64,000 nucleotides of DNA, from NCBI GenBank assembly GCA_030527825.1, contig JAUNAC010000002.1, forward strand, positions 406,434 to 470,433, written 5' to 3'. Source of the DNA: Lautropia sp. GTDB taxonomy: Bacteria > Pseudomonadota > Gammaproteobacteria > Burkholderiales > Burkholderiaceae_E. How positions within the stretch are numbered: the first letter of the stretch is position 1; every line of letters begins with the position of its first letter. Below, piece by piece: positions 8,208-17,618 of the stretch. The position numbers were made by a program, and so were the translations under genes. The notes below the pieces were generated by a model. That model was not told the DNA's origin and did no database searches. It saw only the letters and a list, made by a program, of their open reading frames with translations.

Positions 8208-9620
8208 ATGGCAAGTGCCAAAGAAGTGATGAAAAAGATTGCAGATAACGAAGTGAAATTCGTTGATCTGCGTTTTACAGATACGCGCGGCAAAGAGCAG
8301 CATATTACGGTGCCTGTCTCGCATTTCGATGAAGATCGCTTCACCGATGGCCAGGCGTTCGACGGCTCGTCGCTGGCTGGCTGGAAAGGCATTCAGGCTT
8401 CGGACATGCTGCTGATCCCGGATGCTGATACAGCGGTCATGGATCCGTTTCGTGAAGAGGCAACCCTTATTCTGACCTGCGATGTGGTGGAACCAGGAGA
8501 GGGTAAGGGTTACGATCGTGATCCGCGCTCGATTGCCCGACGTGCCGAAGCCTATCTCAAGGCGTCCGGTGTGGGTGATACGGCGTTTTTTGGCCCCGAA
8601 CCGGAGTTCTTCATTTTTGACTCGGTGACCTGGCAGCAGGACATGTCTGGCAGCTGTGTCCGTATCGACTCGGAGGAGGCATCGTGGTCGACCGACAAGA
8701 AGTTCAACGGTTTCAACAGCGGTCACCGTCCAGCGGTGAAAGGGGGATATCTGCCGGTGCCGCCGGTAGACTCGTTCCAGGATATCCGCTCGGAAATGGT
8801 GCTGTTGCTGGAGCAGATGGGGGTACCAGTCGAGGTTCATCACCACGAAGTGGCCGGTGCTGGCCAATGTGAAATCGGAACCAAGTTTGCTCCGCTGGTT
8901 CAGCGGGCTGACTGGTTGCAGCGGATGAAGTACGTTATCCACAATGTTGCGCACGCCTATGGAAAAACCGCAACGTTCATGCCCAAGCCCCTGGTGGGTG
9001 ACAATGGATCGGGCATGCATGTTCACATGTCGATCTGGAAGGACAACAGCAACCTGTTTGCAGGGGACAAGTACGCGGGTCTGTCGGACTTTGCGCTCTA
9101 TTACATTGGTGGCATCATCAAGCATGCCCGTGCGCTGAACGCCTTGACCAATCCAAGTACCAATTCATACAAACGGCTGGTGCCGCATTACGAGGCGCCG
9201 GTCAAGCTAGCCTATTCGGCACGTAACCGTTCGGCTTCGATCCGGATTCCGTTTGTTTCCAGCGTCAAGGCTCGCCGCATCGAGGCCCGCTTTCCTGACC
9301 CGGCGGCCAATCCCTATCTCGCGTTTGCTGCGCTCCTGATGGCTGGGCTGGATGGTGTGCAGAATCGTATTCATCCAGGTGATCCCGCCGAGAAAAACCT
9401 GTATGACCTGCCGCCGGAAGAAGACGCGAAGATTCCCACGGTCTGCCACTCGCTTGATATGGCGCTGGAATCGCTCGACCGTGACCGCGAGTTTCTGACG
9501 CGGGGTGGCGTCTTCAGCAACGATATGATTGATGCATTCATTGCATTGAAAATGGAAGAGGTGACCCGTTTGCGGATGGTGCCGCATCCGGTTGAGTTCG
9601 ATATGTATTACTCCAGTTGA
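8208..9620 (+). CDS. glnA: Type I glutamine synthetase
   Basis: Protein of 470 aa, the normal length for GSI. It condenses glutamate and ammonia with ATP to form glutamine. Landmarks: [19 protein letters not shown] at the N-terminus, [23 protein letters not shown], the [10 protein letters not shown] metal/ATP region, and [10 protein letters not shown]. The adenylylation loop near the C-terminus reads LYDLPPEE, with the modified tyrosine present, so GlnE control is likely. I chose ATG 8208 (MASAKEV...) because the family begins there and AGGAG lies about ten bases upstream; ATG 8181 is also open. Expression should be NtrC/sigma-54 dependent. Confidence 0.97.
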   Translation: MASAKEVMKKIADNEVKFVDLRFTDTRGKEQHITVPVSHFDEDRFTDGQAFDGSSLAGWKGIQASDMLLIPDADTAVMDPFREEATLILTCDVVEPGEGKGYDRDPRSIARRAEAYLKASGVGDTAFFGPEPEFFIFDSVTWQQDMSGSCVRIDSEEASWSTDKKFNGFNSGHRPAVKGGYLPVPPVDSFQDIRSEMVLLLEQMGVPVEVHHHEVAGAGQCEIGTKFAPLVQRADWLQRMKYVIHNVAHAYGKTATFMPKPLVGDNGSGMHVHMSIWKDNSNLFAGDKYAGLSDFALYYIGGIIKHARALNALTNPSTNSYKRLVPHYEAPVKLAYSARNRSASIRIPFVSSVKARRIEARFPDPAANPYLAFAALLMAGLDGVQNRIHPGDPAEKNLYDLPPEEDAKIPTVCHSLDMALESLDRDREFLTRGGVFSNDMIDAFIALKMEEVTRLRMVPHPVEFDMYYSS

Positions 9621-9665
9621 GTCCAGCCGGAGGGCCGACGCGATCCTGTACCGTCTGTCCGTCCG

Positions 9666-9686
9666 GCGCCTGTTCCAGACAGGCGC
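9666..9686 (+). terminator. Stem-loop after glnA
   Basis: GCGCCTGT - TCCAG - ACAGGCGC is a perfect 8-bp stem with a 5-base loop, 45 bases after the glnA stop. The following tract is only weakly T-rich, so it may be a terminator or attenuating hairpin between glnA and the ntrBC transcript. Confidence 0.5.
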
Positions 9687-9764
9687 AGCATTTCATCCGA
9701 TGCCTGGTGTCAGCGTTGTGCCGCTGCCCAGGACAGGCGCCCGGACGTGCCCTTTACCGCTAGA

Positions 9765-9793
9765 CTGACAGTATCTGCACTTTTACGGATAAT
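9765..9793 (+). promoter_or_regulatory. Sigma-70 promoter of the DUF4124-ntrB-ntrC operon
   Basis: CTGACA (9765-9770), 17-base spacer, GATAAT (9788-9793). Transcription would begin near 9800, separate from the NtrC-driven glnA promoter. Confidence 0.55.
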
Positions 9794-9906
9794 GTTGTAT
9801 GAACAGAATTCATGGCCTGGATCTGTCCGGGCGTAGGATCGGCGGAAACGGACGTGTACGGGAGTTGCTGGCGCAGGTGGGTCGGGTCAATCAGGTGCCA
9901 GGGGCG

Positions 9907-10374
9907 ATGGCTCATGTCCTGGGCCGCTGGTTTGTGCTGGGTGGTTTGTGTCTGGCGGTATTCAGCCAGGGTGCAATGGCGCAGTCTGCGACGGCGGTTT
10001 ATCGTTGTGAGGGACGGGACGGCACGCCACTTTATCAGAATGTACCTGGCAAAGGGTGCCGTCAGCTAGATCTGCCGCCCATCAACAGCGTGCCTGCTGC
10101 AAAATTGCCCTTGTCAAGCACTTCCCGTACACCGGATGCCCGGCAGGAAAATCGGGATTCTGATCGGCGTCGCATTCTGGAGCAGGAGCTGACGCGCGAA
10201 CAGGCCCGTTTGGATGAAGTACGCAGGGAATACAACGATGGTGCACCAGAACGGCAGGGTGATGAGCGTAACTATCAGAAGTACCTGGATCGTGTAGCGC
10301 ATCTGAAGGATCAGTTGAACCAGGCCCAGCAGAATGTCAGTTCGTTGAGACGGGAGATCGACTCGCTGCACTGA
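9907..10374 (+). CDS. DUF4124 domain-containing exported protein
   Basis: Small protein of 155 aa, function unknown. From the ATG at 9907 it has a good signal peptide (MAHVLGRWFVLGGLCLAVFSQ then GAMA, cleavage before QSA), then a DUF4124 segment (AVYRCEGRDGTPLYQNVPGKGCRQL) with two cysteines, and a charged, probably coiled-coil C-terminal half (RRILEQELTREQARLDEV...). An upstream ATG at 9799 gives 191 aa, but it falls on the predicted transcription start and puts the signal peptide inside the protein. A DUF4124 gene between glnA and ntrB is a recurring arrangement in Burkholderiales; its link to nitrogen control is not known. Confidence 0.75.
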   Translation: MAHVLGRWFVLGGLCLAVFSQGAMAQSATAVYRCEGRDGTPLYQNVPGKGCRQLDLPPINSVPAAKLPLSSTSRTPDARQENRDSDRRRILEQELTREQARLDEVRREYNDGAPERQGDERNYQKYLDRVAHLKDQLNQAQQNVSSLRREIDSLH

Positions 10375-10489
10375 CATTCTGCATGGGAGGGCAGTTGTCC
10401 TGGTACCTTTCCTGATGTTGTTTGTCTTGTACCGGTGCGCGATGCGTGCGTCGGCCAGCGCATCGAGGTACGCGGGGGAAAGCAGATAG

Positions 10490-11593
10490 ATGGCCGGGAT
10501 CGGAATGGTTCAGGAGCGCTTTTCCGGACTTGACCTCTTGGGGTCAGGTGTGGTGGTGCTGGATGGACGAGGATGTGCGCGTTTTATCAACCTGGCTGCC
10601 TGTCAGCTGTTGGGGCTGACACCCCGGCGAGTGTTGGGACAGCACTTTGTATCGCTGTTTTTAAATTCGCAGCCACTGGCTGGCTGGCTGGAGCAGGTTG
10701 CCACCCGTGCATTTGGTCAGCAGGGTCTGGATATTTCGCTGACCCTGCCGGGTCATGAGGCGGTGTCGGTACATTGTCTGGCCGTGGTCCTGGAGGAGCC
10801 TTGGCTGGTCGGCTCCGCGGATGCTGGCAAGGGGGAGGGCGGACATTCGGCATTGCTGCTGGAGCTACATGAAACGGATCGGCGGCGGCGGCTTGAGCGG
10901 GAGCAGTACCTGCATGAAGCGGCTCGGGGGCAGCGCGAGATGTTGCGCAATCTGGCCCATGAGATCCGGAACCCGCTGGGAGGCATTCGCGGAGCGGCAC
11001 AGCTGCTGGAATCTGATCCGGAGCCTGGTGAATTGCGTGAATACACGAGTGTCATCATCAAGGAAGCCGACCGGCTGCAAATGCTGCTGGACCGGTTACT
11101 GGTGAGCGATCAGTCCAAACCGCGTCCGATGGCGCCGACCAATATTCATGAGATATGTGAACGGGTCAGGCTGCTTGTGCAGGCCGAATATACCGATGGA
11201 TTGACTATCGAACGTGATTTTGATACTAGCCTGCCCGAACTTCAGGCGGATAAAGAGCAGTTAATTCAGGCACTGTTGAACCTGGTGCGCAATGCGGCCC
11301 AGGCAATGCGGGGGGATGGTCATATTCTGCTGAAAACCCGTATTGCCCGACAGGTGGTGATTAATCGTGTTGGCTATCGTCTGGCACTGGTGCTGCATGT
11401 CATTGACGACGGCCCGGGGGTGCCTCCGGAACTGATGGATCGCATTTTCCTGCCGCTGGTCAGCCATCGTGAGGGAGGAAGCGGGCTGGGTCTGTCGCTG
11501 GCACAGGCATTCGTTGAACGTCATGGAGGCAGTATCGAATGCGAGAGCCGGGTCGGGCGGACGGATTTTCGGATATTGCTACCCCTGTTGTGA
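10490..11593 (+). CDS. ntrB: Nitrogen regulation sensor kinase NtrB (GlnL)
   Basis: Protein of 367 aa, cytoplasmic histidine kinase that phosphorylates NtrC under nitrogen limitation and is switched to phosphatase by PII. An N-terminal PAS-like domain (~10-120, GVVVLDGRGCARFINLAACQLLG) is followed by the H-box LAHEIRNPLGGIRGAAQLLE (~155), the N-box NLVRNAAQAM, the G1 box DDGPGVP and the G2 box GGSGLGLSLA. The start at 10490 has GGGGAAAG about eight bases upstream; ATG 10505 is an alternative. It ends 11 bases before ntrC. Confidence 0.94.
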   Translation: MAGIGMVQERFSGLDLLGSGVVVLDGRGCARFINLAACQLLGLTPRRVLGQHFVSLFLNSQPLAGWLEQVATRAFGQQGLDISLTLPGHEAVSVHCLAVVLEEPWLVGSADAGKGEGGHSALLLELHETDRRRRLEREQYLHEAARGQREMLRNLAHEIRNPLGGIRGAAQLLESDPEPGELREYTSVIIKEADRLQMLLDRLLVSDQSKPRPMAPTNIHEICERVRLLVQAEYTDGLTIERDFDTSLPELQADKEQLIQALLNLVRNAAQAMRGDGHILLKTRIARQVVINRVGYRLALVLHVIDDGPGVPPELMDRIFLPLVSHREGGSGLGLSLAQAFVERHGGSIECESRVGRTDFRILLPLL

Positions 11594-11604
11594 GGGATGT
11601 GGTG

Positions 11605-13140
11605 ATGGTGGGTGAGACACAGGCCAGTGTGTGGGTGGTGGATGATGATCAATCGATCCGGTGGGTGCTGACGCGCGCGCTGAGCCGGGTTGGCTTTCAG
11701 GTGCGCAGCTTCCCGGTAGCCGCCGAGGCACTGGCCGCGTTGGAGGAGGGTGGGCCGGATGTGGTGGTGTCGGATATCCGGATGCCCGGTGCTAGTGGTA
11801 TTGAATTGCTGTACCAGTTGCGTCAGTGGCGGCGGAGTCTGCCTGTGATCATTATGACCGCTTACTCCGATCTGGATAGTGCGGTGTCAACCTTCCAGGC
11901 TGGTGCATTCGATTATTTGCCAAAGCCTTTCGATCTGGTACAGGCTGTGGAGATGGTCAGGCGTGCTGCGCAGGTGAGTACGCTGGCGCGAGGGCCACGG
12001 GGAGACGTGGCGGATTCTGCCGTTGCCGTTGGCAAAGACAGCGGCATTCTGGGGCGGGCACCATCCATGCAGGCCGTATTCCGGGCCATAGGTCGCTTGT
12101 CGCAGTCCGCGGCTACGGTACTCGTGACGGGTGAATCGGGTAGTGGCAAGGAGCTGGTTGCGCGTGCACTGCACCGGCACAGTGCTCGTGCGGATCGACC
12201 TTTTGTGGCACTGAATATGGCAGCCATTCCCCGAGATCTGCTGGAATCGGAGCTGTTCGGTCATGAGCGGGGGGCCTTTACGGGAGCTCAGTCGATGCGC
12301 CGCGGACGGTTTGAGCAGGCGGAGGGAGGGACGCTTTTTCTGGACGAGATCGGTGATATGCCGGCTGAGCTGCAGACCCGCCTGTTGCGGGTTCTGTCGG
12401 AGGGCAGTTTCTATCGGGTCGGGGGCAGTGAGCCGGTGCAGAGCAGCGTGCGGGTTATCGCGGCGACTCACCAGGATCTGGAAACACGGGTGTCTGCCGG
12501 GCTATTTCGGGGGGATCTTTTTCATCGCCTCAATGTGATTCGGCTGCGATTGCCCCCACTGCGTGAGCGGGTTGAGGATATTCCGGTGCTGGCCAGACAT
12601 TTTCTGGGAGTGAGCGCACGGTCAATGGGGATGGAGAGCAAGCAGCTGAGTGTGCCGGCGTTACAGGCATTGGCTGCTTATTCATGGCCGGGCAATGTGC
12701 GTCAGCTGGAGAATGTGTGTCACTGGTTGACCGTGATGACGGCGGCACCAGTCATCATGCCAGATGATCTGCCACCTGAGATCAGCGAAGGGATTGGTCT
12801 GGGCGAGCATGTGGATGTTATCCAGGCAAAGGAGGATGTTGCGCTAGTCGGAGAATTGGAGCGGGAGCGGCAATCTGCTGTCCATCTGTCCGGTGACGTG
12901 AGTCTGGTGCAGATGACGGACTGGACGCGGGCACTGGCGCAGACGGTTCGACAGTTATTGGCTGATGCAACGGTGCAGGATGTGATGCCTCGTCTGGGCC
13001 AGATATTTGAGCGCACACTGATGCAGGAGGCTTTGCAGCATACCGGCGGTCAACGCGCCGAGGCGGCACGTCGGTTAGGGATTGGCCGCAATACCATGAC
13101 ACGCAAAATTCGCGACCTGGGGTTGGATGACGTTATCTGA
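11605..13140 (+). CDS. ntrC: Nitrogen regulation response regulator NtrC (GlnG), sigma-54 activator
   Basis: Protein of 511 aa. When phosphorylated by NtrB it oligomerises on TGCAC-N6-GGTGCA sites and opens sigma-54 promoters. Receiver domain ~10-125 (acidic [10 protein letters not shown], phospho-acceptor in VVSDIRMPG), AAA+ domain ~150-395 with Walker A GESGSGKE and the sigma-54-contacting GAFTGA loop ([12 protein letters not shown]), then a linker longer than in E. coli and a Fis-type HTH ([23 protein letters not shown]). The start at 11605 has GAGGG 9-10 bases upstream. A longer frame from 11539 overlaps ntrB and lacks homology. Confidence 0.95.
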   Translation: MVGETQASVWVVDDDQSIRWVLTRALSRVGFQVRSFPVAAEALAALEEGGPDVVVSDIRMPGASGIELLYQLRQWRRSLPVIIMTAYSDLDSAVSTFQAGAFDYLPKPFDLVQAVEMVRRAAQVSTLARGPRGDVADSAVAVGKDSGILGRAPSMQAVFRAIGRLSQSAATVLVTGESGSGKELVARALHRHSARADRPFVALNMAAIPRDLLESELFGHERGAFTGAQSMRRGRFEQAEGGTLFLDEIGDMPAELQTRLLRVLSEGSFYRVGGSEPVQSSVRVIAATHQDLETRVSAGLFRGDLFHRLNVIRLRLPPLRERVEDIPVLARHFLGVSARSMGMESKQLSVPALQALAAYSWPGNVRQLENVCHWLTVMTAAPVIMPDDLPPEISEGIGLGEHVDVIQAKEDVALVGELERERQSAVHLSGDVSLVQMTDWTRALAQTVRQLLADATVQDVMPRLGQIFERTLMQEALQHTGGQRAEAARRLGIGRNTMTRKIRDLGLDDVI

Positions 13141-13316
13141 GCCAGATCGTCGTCAAGGGGAATGAGCGGGCAGTGACGGGTGTTGCAGGCGGGTATCGGG
13201 CTTGCGGTAATATTGCTTGGTTTGGGCACCCCACGCTGAGTGCGGGTGATCGTCTGGGTAGCCCGGCCAGGGGTGTGACCGCCGGCATCGGGGCGTGACT
13301 GGTGTGAGGTGGGATC

Positions 13317-14189
13317 ATGGTGTCAGAACGGGGGGCGCCCGATGTACAGCGGCAAGCTGGTGCAAGACCGTTGATCCGGCTGGAACGGCTGTGCAAGTCA
13401 TTCTCGCTGGCGGACGGGGAGCGATTTGATGCCGTGCGTGATGTTTCCCTGCAGGTCAATCAGGGGGATGCGCTGGGACTGATTGGGCGCAGTGGTGCTG
13501 GTAAATCGACTCTCTTGCGACTTATCAATCTGCTGGAGCGTCCAGATAGCGGTAGGGTGTTTGTAGCGGAACAGGAGCTGACAGCACTGCGTAAACAGCA
13601 GCTGAGGGCGGCCCGACAGCGGATCGGCATGATTTTTCAGCAGTTCAATCTGTTGCAGAACGCTTCTGTATTTGACAATATCGCTTTCCCTTTGCGCATT
13701 CACGGCTCACACAACCGGCAGCAGATCCAAGATCGGGTCCGGGAATGTGTGGAGGTGGTTGGCCTTGCAGACCGGCTGGATCATTATCCGGCGCAGTTGT
13801 CGGGTGGGCAGAAGCAGCGTGTGGCGATTGCCCGGGCTCTGGCACCGTCTCCCAGGGTGTTACTGTGTGATGAACCCACCTCGGCGCTGGATGCGGAGAC
13901 CACGCGTTCCGTGCTAGCCACGCTGAAAGAAATCAATCAGCGGCTGGGGGTGACGATTGTGATCGTGACACATGAGCTATCGGTTGTGAAGACGCTTTGC
14001 CGGCAGGTGGCTGTGATTGAACAGGGCCTGCTGGTTGAGGAGATGAATCTGAACGCAGGCCAGCCGCTAAAGCCGGTATCTGCGCTTGGTCGCGAGCTGG
14101 CGCAGATGCTGAATGATGCGGCTGGACGGACCGATGCGCAGGTGGAGTCGGTACAGCACAATCCCGTACGGGGGCAGAACGATGGTTGA
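13317..14189 (+). CDS. ABC transporter ATP-binding protein, MetN-like, without C-terminal NIL domain
   Basis: Protein of 290 aa, ATPase of an importer of the methionine (MUT) family. Walker A GRSGAGKST, Q-loop FQQFNLL, signature LSGGQKQRVAIARAL, Walker B LLCDEPTSALD, H-loop THELSVV. The ABC domain accounts for residues ~20-265. Canonical MetN proteins (~340 aa) carry a C-terminal NIL/ACT domain that senses methionine; here the chain ends about 50 residues earlier with no sign of it. GAGG lies eight bases before the ATG. The next gene, a MetI-like permease, overlaps it by eight bases. No MetQ-type binding protein is nearby, so the substrate is a guess (methionine or another amino acid). Confidence 0.82.
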   Translation: MVSERGAPDVQRQAGARPLIRLERLCKSFSLADGERFDAVRDVSLQVNQGDALGLIGRSGAGKSTLLRLINLLERPDSGRVFVAEQELTALRKQQLRAARQRIGMIFQQFNLLQNASVFDNIAFPLRIHGSHNRQQIQDRVRECVEVVGLADRLDHYPAQLSGGQKQRVAIARALAPSPRVLLCDEPTSALDAETTRSVLATLKEINQRLGVTIVIVTHELSVVKTLCRQVAVIEQGLLVEEMNLNAGQPLKPVSALGRELAQMLNDAAGRTDAQVESVQHNPVRGQNDG

Positions 14190-14868
14190 TTCGATACTGG
14201 CGCTGTTGCCGCCCACTATTGTTGATGTGTTGCCTGAGCTCTGGACTGCCATTGGTGAAACCCTGGTCATGCTGGGTATTGGTCTGTCGGCTGCCGTATT
14301 GCTAGGTGGGCCGTTGGGCATCTGGCTGTTCCTGCTCAGTCCCGGGCAGTCCATGCAGAATCGTCTGCTGTTTGCCGTGGTGGGCTGGCTGGTCAATATG
14401 GTGCGCTCTTTCCCGTTCATTATCCTGCTGGTAGCGCTCGTGCCATTCACCCGCTTGCTGGTCGGGACATCGATCGGGCCGATGGCCGCGTCTGTTCCAC
14501 TGGCCTGCGCCGCTATTCCCTATTTTGCCCGCCTGGTGGAGCAGAGCCTGCGGGAGGTGCCGCGTGGCGTCATCGAGGCAGCTCATGCGATGGGGGCCAG
14601 TGAGCGTCAGATCATCTGGCGGGTGCTGCTGGTTGAGGCGCGCTCCGGCATTGTGCAGTCGCTGGTCGTGCTGTCGATCAGCTTTCTATCCTACACGGCG
14701 ATTGCTGGCGTGGTGGGCGGCGGCGGGGTGGGTGACCTGGCTATCCGGTATGGTTATCAGCGTTTCCAGACGGATGTCATGCTGCTGACTGTAGCCATAC
14801 TGGTGGTGATGGTGCAGTTGATACAGATCATCGGTAACCGGGTTGCGCGGCGCCTGGACAGACGCTGA
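14182..14868 (+). CDS. ABC transporter permease, MetI-like
   Basis: Protein of 228 aa, inner-membrane permease with about five hydrophobic segments. It shows the MetI-type N-terminus (LWTAIGETLVMLGIG) and the EAA loop that docks on the ATPase (EAAHAMGASERQIIWRVLL), followed by YTAIAGVVGGGGVGDLAIRYGYQRF, highly typical of the methionine permease. The ATG at 14182 overlaps the stop of the ATPase gene (ATGGTTGA), implying translational coupling. The substrate-binding subunit must be encoded elsewhere. Confidence 0.85.
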   Translation: MVDSILALLPPTIVDVLPELWTAIGETLVMLGIGLSAAVLLGGPLGIWLFLLSPGQSMQNRLLFAVVGWLVNMVRSFPFIILLVALVPFTRLLVGTSIGPMAASVPLACAAIPYFARLVEQSLREVPRGVIEAAHAMGASERQIIWRVLLVEARSGIVQSLVVLSISFLSYTAIAGVVGGGGVGDLAIRYGYQRFQTDVMLLTVAILVVMVQLIQIIGNRVARRLDRR

Positions 14869-14951
14869 GCACGTGCAAGGCGTGTGGGATGGGTAGCACA
14901 GCAGGCCCCCTTGATTCATGGCCGGGCTGGGCTGCAGGGGCAGGAAATCTT

Positions 14952-16184
14952 TCAGTTCCGGGCTATGACCTTGGGGTGGATGATGGGGCGTCGTCCGGGG
15001 ACGGCGCGTATTCGCGGACGGATCAGCATAGGGACGAAACGCCACAGATATAGGGCAAATGCCAGGATCCAGGCCAGGGCGGCGGTGTGCAGAAACGGGA
15101 TGGTGAGCGGTGGTTGTACGGCCAGGGCCATCAGGCGTAATGCGGCAGCTACCAACACCAGGATATAGCTGCATACCATGCTGCGGTCAGTCTGTAGCGC
15201 CCTGCCCAGATGGCCTAGGGCGGTTCGGGTCACCATGCCGATGATCAGAACCGAAAAACCGGCAATACCGATGATATGCACAGCCCAGACGGGGTGTGCG
15301 GTCAGACCGGAACGCTGTGTGGCTGCGACGAGCAGGCCGACGCCCAAACCGAAATACCCCGCATACAGAACCCACAGAAGAGGTTGAGCGCGAATGCGCC
15401 AAGGTTTCCAGCTGAGCAGTTGCCAGAGCGCGATGAGGCCGGCCAGCGCCAGTGTGATGGCCGACAGGATTGTCCATTGAAGCAGACCGCAGACTATGGC
15501 CGCTACCCCGGCAGCCACTTGCCATTGACCGCTTTTGACCTGCATCGGAATTTTCAGTCCGGGAGTGGCCCGCATGGCAAAAAATGGGGTGACCCGTCGT
15601 GCAACCAGCAGGGCGATTACGGCCATCCCGAGCATGGCGGCCTGGAAATGTGCCATGATGCGCTCATATTCTCCATCCCAGGCGGCCAGCAGGAACAGAA
15701 GATTGCTGATGCTCAGTAGCAGGATTAGCGGAGGAATGCCATAGTTGCGGCGACTGCGGGACCGGTAGATGGCGTATGCGAGTGCCAGGGCTGCCCAGGT
15801 GAAAAAAAGTGTTTCGCAAGTTGCGGCAATCCAGAAGGCGATATCCGAAGGCAGCAGATAGCAAAGCCGTGCTACCAGCCACAACAGGCATGCCGCGCCC
15901 AGGGCGGGGCCTTTCAGTGGTGTTATGCCTGTCCAGGTGGCACCAGCCGTGAGGAGAAAACCTACGGCGATCGTGATGATGAAGCCCCACAGCATTTCAT
16001 GGGCATGCCACAGTACACCACCTAATGGGCCGCCAAGCACTTGCGGGAAGTAGACCCACAGGAAGATGGTTATGGCGGCCCAGCCACACCCGAGCAGATA
16101 GAGCGGTCGAAAGCCCAGTTCAAGGAATGCCTGCCACTGGGGCGCCGTTGATTCTGGGGAGGGTTCTTCGATGGAAATCAGCAT
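14952..16184 (-). CDS. nnrS: NnrS family heme/copper membrane protein
   Basis: Protein of 410 aa, polytopic inner-membrane protein with roughly twelve hydrophobic segments. NnrS binds heme and copper and protects cells from nitric oxide stress, often beside denitrification genes. Family marks are LWHAHEMLWGF near residue 60 (histidines), GWAAITIFLWVYFP, and the central VARRVTPFFAM and GMVTRTALGHLGR blocks. No NO reductase, Fnr or NorR gene is nearby and I saw no convincing Fnr-type box upstream, so its regulation is not evident. Confidence 0.88.
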   Translation of the reverse strand: MLISIEEPSPESTAPQWQAFLELGFRPLYLLGCGWAAITIFLWVYFPQVLGGPLGGVLWHAHEMLWGFIITIAVGFLLTAGATWTGITPLKGPALGAACLLWLVARLCYLLPSDIAFWIAATCETLFFTWAALALAYAIYRSRSRRNYGIPPLILLLSISNLLFLLAAWDGEYERIMAHFQAAMLGMAVIALLVARRVTPFFAMRATPGLKIPMQVKSGQWQVAAGVAAIVCGLLQWTILSAITLALAGLIALWQLLSWKPWRIRAQPLLWVLYAGYFGLGVGLLVAATQRSGLTAHPVWAVHIIGIAGFSVLIIGMVTRTALGHLGRALQTDRSMVCSYILVLVAAALRLMALAVQPPLTIPFLHTAALAWILAFALYLWRFVPMLIRPRIRAVPGRRPIIHPKVIARN

Positions 16185-16265
16185 GGCGGTCGGAAGAGTG
16201 GCCGGTCTTGGCCGTGCCTGATCTATTAATGTCGTCGATGTTAGCGGTTTGTGTTTTAAGCTGGC

Positions 16266-16294
16266 TTGACAAATGTCGTTCGGGATTCTGATAG
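16266..16294 (+). promoter_or_regulatory. Possible sigma-70 promoter of dadA
   Basis: A perfect -35 TTGACA (16266-16271) is followed at 17 bases by a poor -10 (TGATAG, 16289-16294). It is correctly placed about 45 bases before the dadA ATG. Confidence 0.4.
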
Positions 16295-16337
16295 GCTGTC
16301 AGAGTGTGGTGGACGAACCATCAAAAGGAGGGCAGTC

Positions 16338-17588
16338 ATGCATGTCATTGTCATGGGGGCAGGAGTGGTGGGCGTGGCCACTGCCTGGTATTTGCAACAA
16401 GATGGCCATGAAGTGACCGTGCTGGAACGCAATGCCATGGCAGCATGCGAAACCAGTTTTGGCAATGGGGGACAGATCTCTGTCAGTCACGCTGAGCCAT
16501 GGGCAAATCCGTCCGCGCCGCTGAAGGTGTTGAAGTGGCTGGGGCGGGAGGATGCACCGTTATTGTTCCGGATGCGGGCGGATCCCGATCAATGGCGCTG
16601 GTGCCTGAAGTTTCTGCTGGAATGCCGTGCTGCACGCACCCGTCACAATATGATCCAGATCATCAACCTGGGTACCTACAGCCGGAGTTGCCTGCAGGCG
16701 CTGCGTGCTCAGACCGGGTTGCAGTATGACCATTTGTGTCGTGGCATCATGCATTTCTATACCAGTGCACGGGATTTCGATGCATCCCGTGAGGCGGCGG
16801 GAATCATGCAGGATATGGGGATGAATCGTCGTACGCTCACACCGGATCAAGTCGTTGAGATTGAGCCAGCATTGGCAGCGGCGAGCCGGCAACTGGTTGG
16901 CGCGACCTATACGCCGGAAGATGAATCGGGCGATGTGAACCTGTTCACAACCGGATTGGCACGACTGGCGGCTGAACAAGGGGTGAAGTTTCGTTATGGT
17001 GTCCGTATCCAGCGATTGAGGGTAGCTGGTGGGGATATGCTGGGCGTGGAAATCGCCAGTGAGAATGGGCGCTATGAGGTGTTGACGGCAGATGCATACG
17101 TGCTGGCAATGGGCAGTTTCAGTGCCCGGCTGGCACGAGAAATAGGGGTTCGGCTAGATATCTATCCTGCCAAAGGGTACTCCGTGACCCTGCCGGTGCA
17201 GGACGAGGCCAAGGCGCCCTACGTGAGTCTTACGGATGATGAATTCAAACTGGTGTATTCCCGTCTGGGTGATCGCTTGCGCGTGGCTGGAACTGCCGAA
17301 TTAAACGGTTTTGATCTGGCATTGAACCCGGTGCGCTGTGAGGCGCTTGTCAAGCGTACCATGATGCTCTTTCCGGAGATGAGTGATCCGAAGCAAGCCA
17401 GCTTCTGGACAGGACTGCGGCCCGCCACGCCCGGTAATGTGCCTTATATAGGCCGCAGCCGTGTGGGACGGCTTTACCTGAATACCGGGCACGGTACCTT
17501 AGGCTGGACCCATGGCTGTGGTTCCGGCAGAGCCCTGGCAGACCTGATCTCGGGTAGACGGCCGGAGGTGGATTTCCAGTTTATCTAG
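16338..17588 (+). CDS. dadA: D-amino acid dehydrogenase small subunit (FAD)
   Basis: Protein of 416 aa, membrane-associated flavoprotein that oxidises D-amino acids (D-alanine in the classical system) to 2-oxo acids and passes electrons to the respiratory chain. N-terminal dinucleotide-binding motif VIVMGAGVVGVATAWYLQ, then SFGNGGQISVSHAEPWANP typical of DadA, and the C-terminal GLRPATPGNVPYIG / LNTGHGTLGWTHGCGS. The ATG at 16338 has a near-perfect AAGGAGG six bases upstream. The racemase gene dadX, its usual partner, is not in the window. Confidence 0.93.
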   Translation: MHVIVMGAGVVGVATAWYLQQDGHEVTVLERNAMAACETSFGNGGQISVSHAEPWANPSAPLKVLKWLGREDAPLLFRMRADPDQWRWCLKFLLECRAARTRHNMIQIINLGTYSRSCLQALRAQTGLQYDHLCRGIMHFYTSARDFDASREAAGIMQDMGMNRRTLTPDQVVEIEPALAAASRQLVGATYTPEDESGDVNLFTTGLARLAAEQGVKFRYGVRIQRLRVAGGDMLGVEIASENGRYEVLTADAYVLAMGSFSARLAREIGVRLDIYPAKGYSVTLPVQDEAKAPYVSLTDDEFKLVYSRLGDRLRVAGTAELNGFDLALNPVRCEALVKRTMMLFPEMSDPKQASFWTGLRPATPGNVPYIGRSRVGRLYLNTGHGTLGWTHGCGSGRALADLISGRRPEVDFQFI

Positions 17589-17595
17589 ATGGTGG

Positions 17596-17618
17596 CCTGA
17601 GCGGGAAGAACGCTCAGG
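17596..17618. terminator. Inverted repeat between converging dadA and terC-like genes
   Basis: CCTGAGCG - GGAAGAA - CGCTCAGG, a perfect 8-bp stem. It covers the stop of the TerC gene and lies eight bases after dadA. There is no T-tract, so it may act as a factor-assisted bidirectional terminator. Confidence 0.45.

Noticed and set aside
10395..10425. Sigma-54-like TGGTACCTTTCCTGA before ntrB
   Set aside because: The -12 GC dinucleotide is missing (GA instead).
16185..16265. Fnr/NsrR-type box upstream of nnrS
   Set aside because: Only a partial half-site (TAGATCAG-like) is visible; no TTGAT-N4-ATCAA palindrome.
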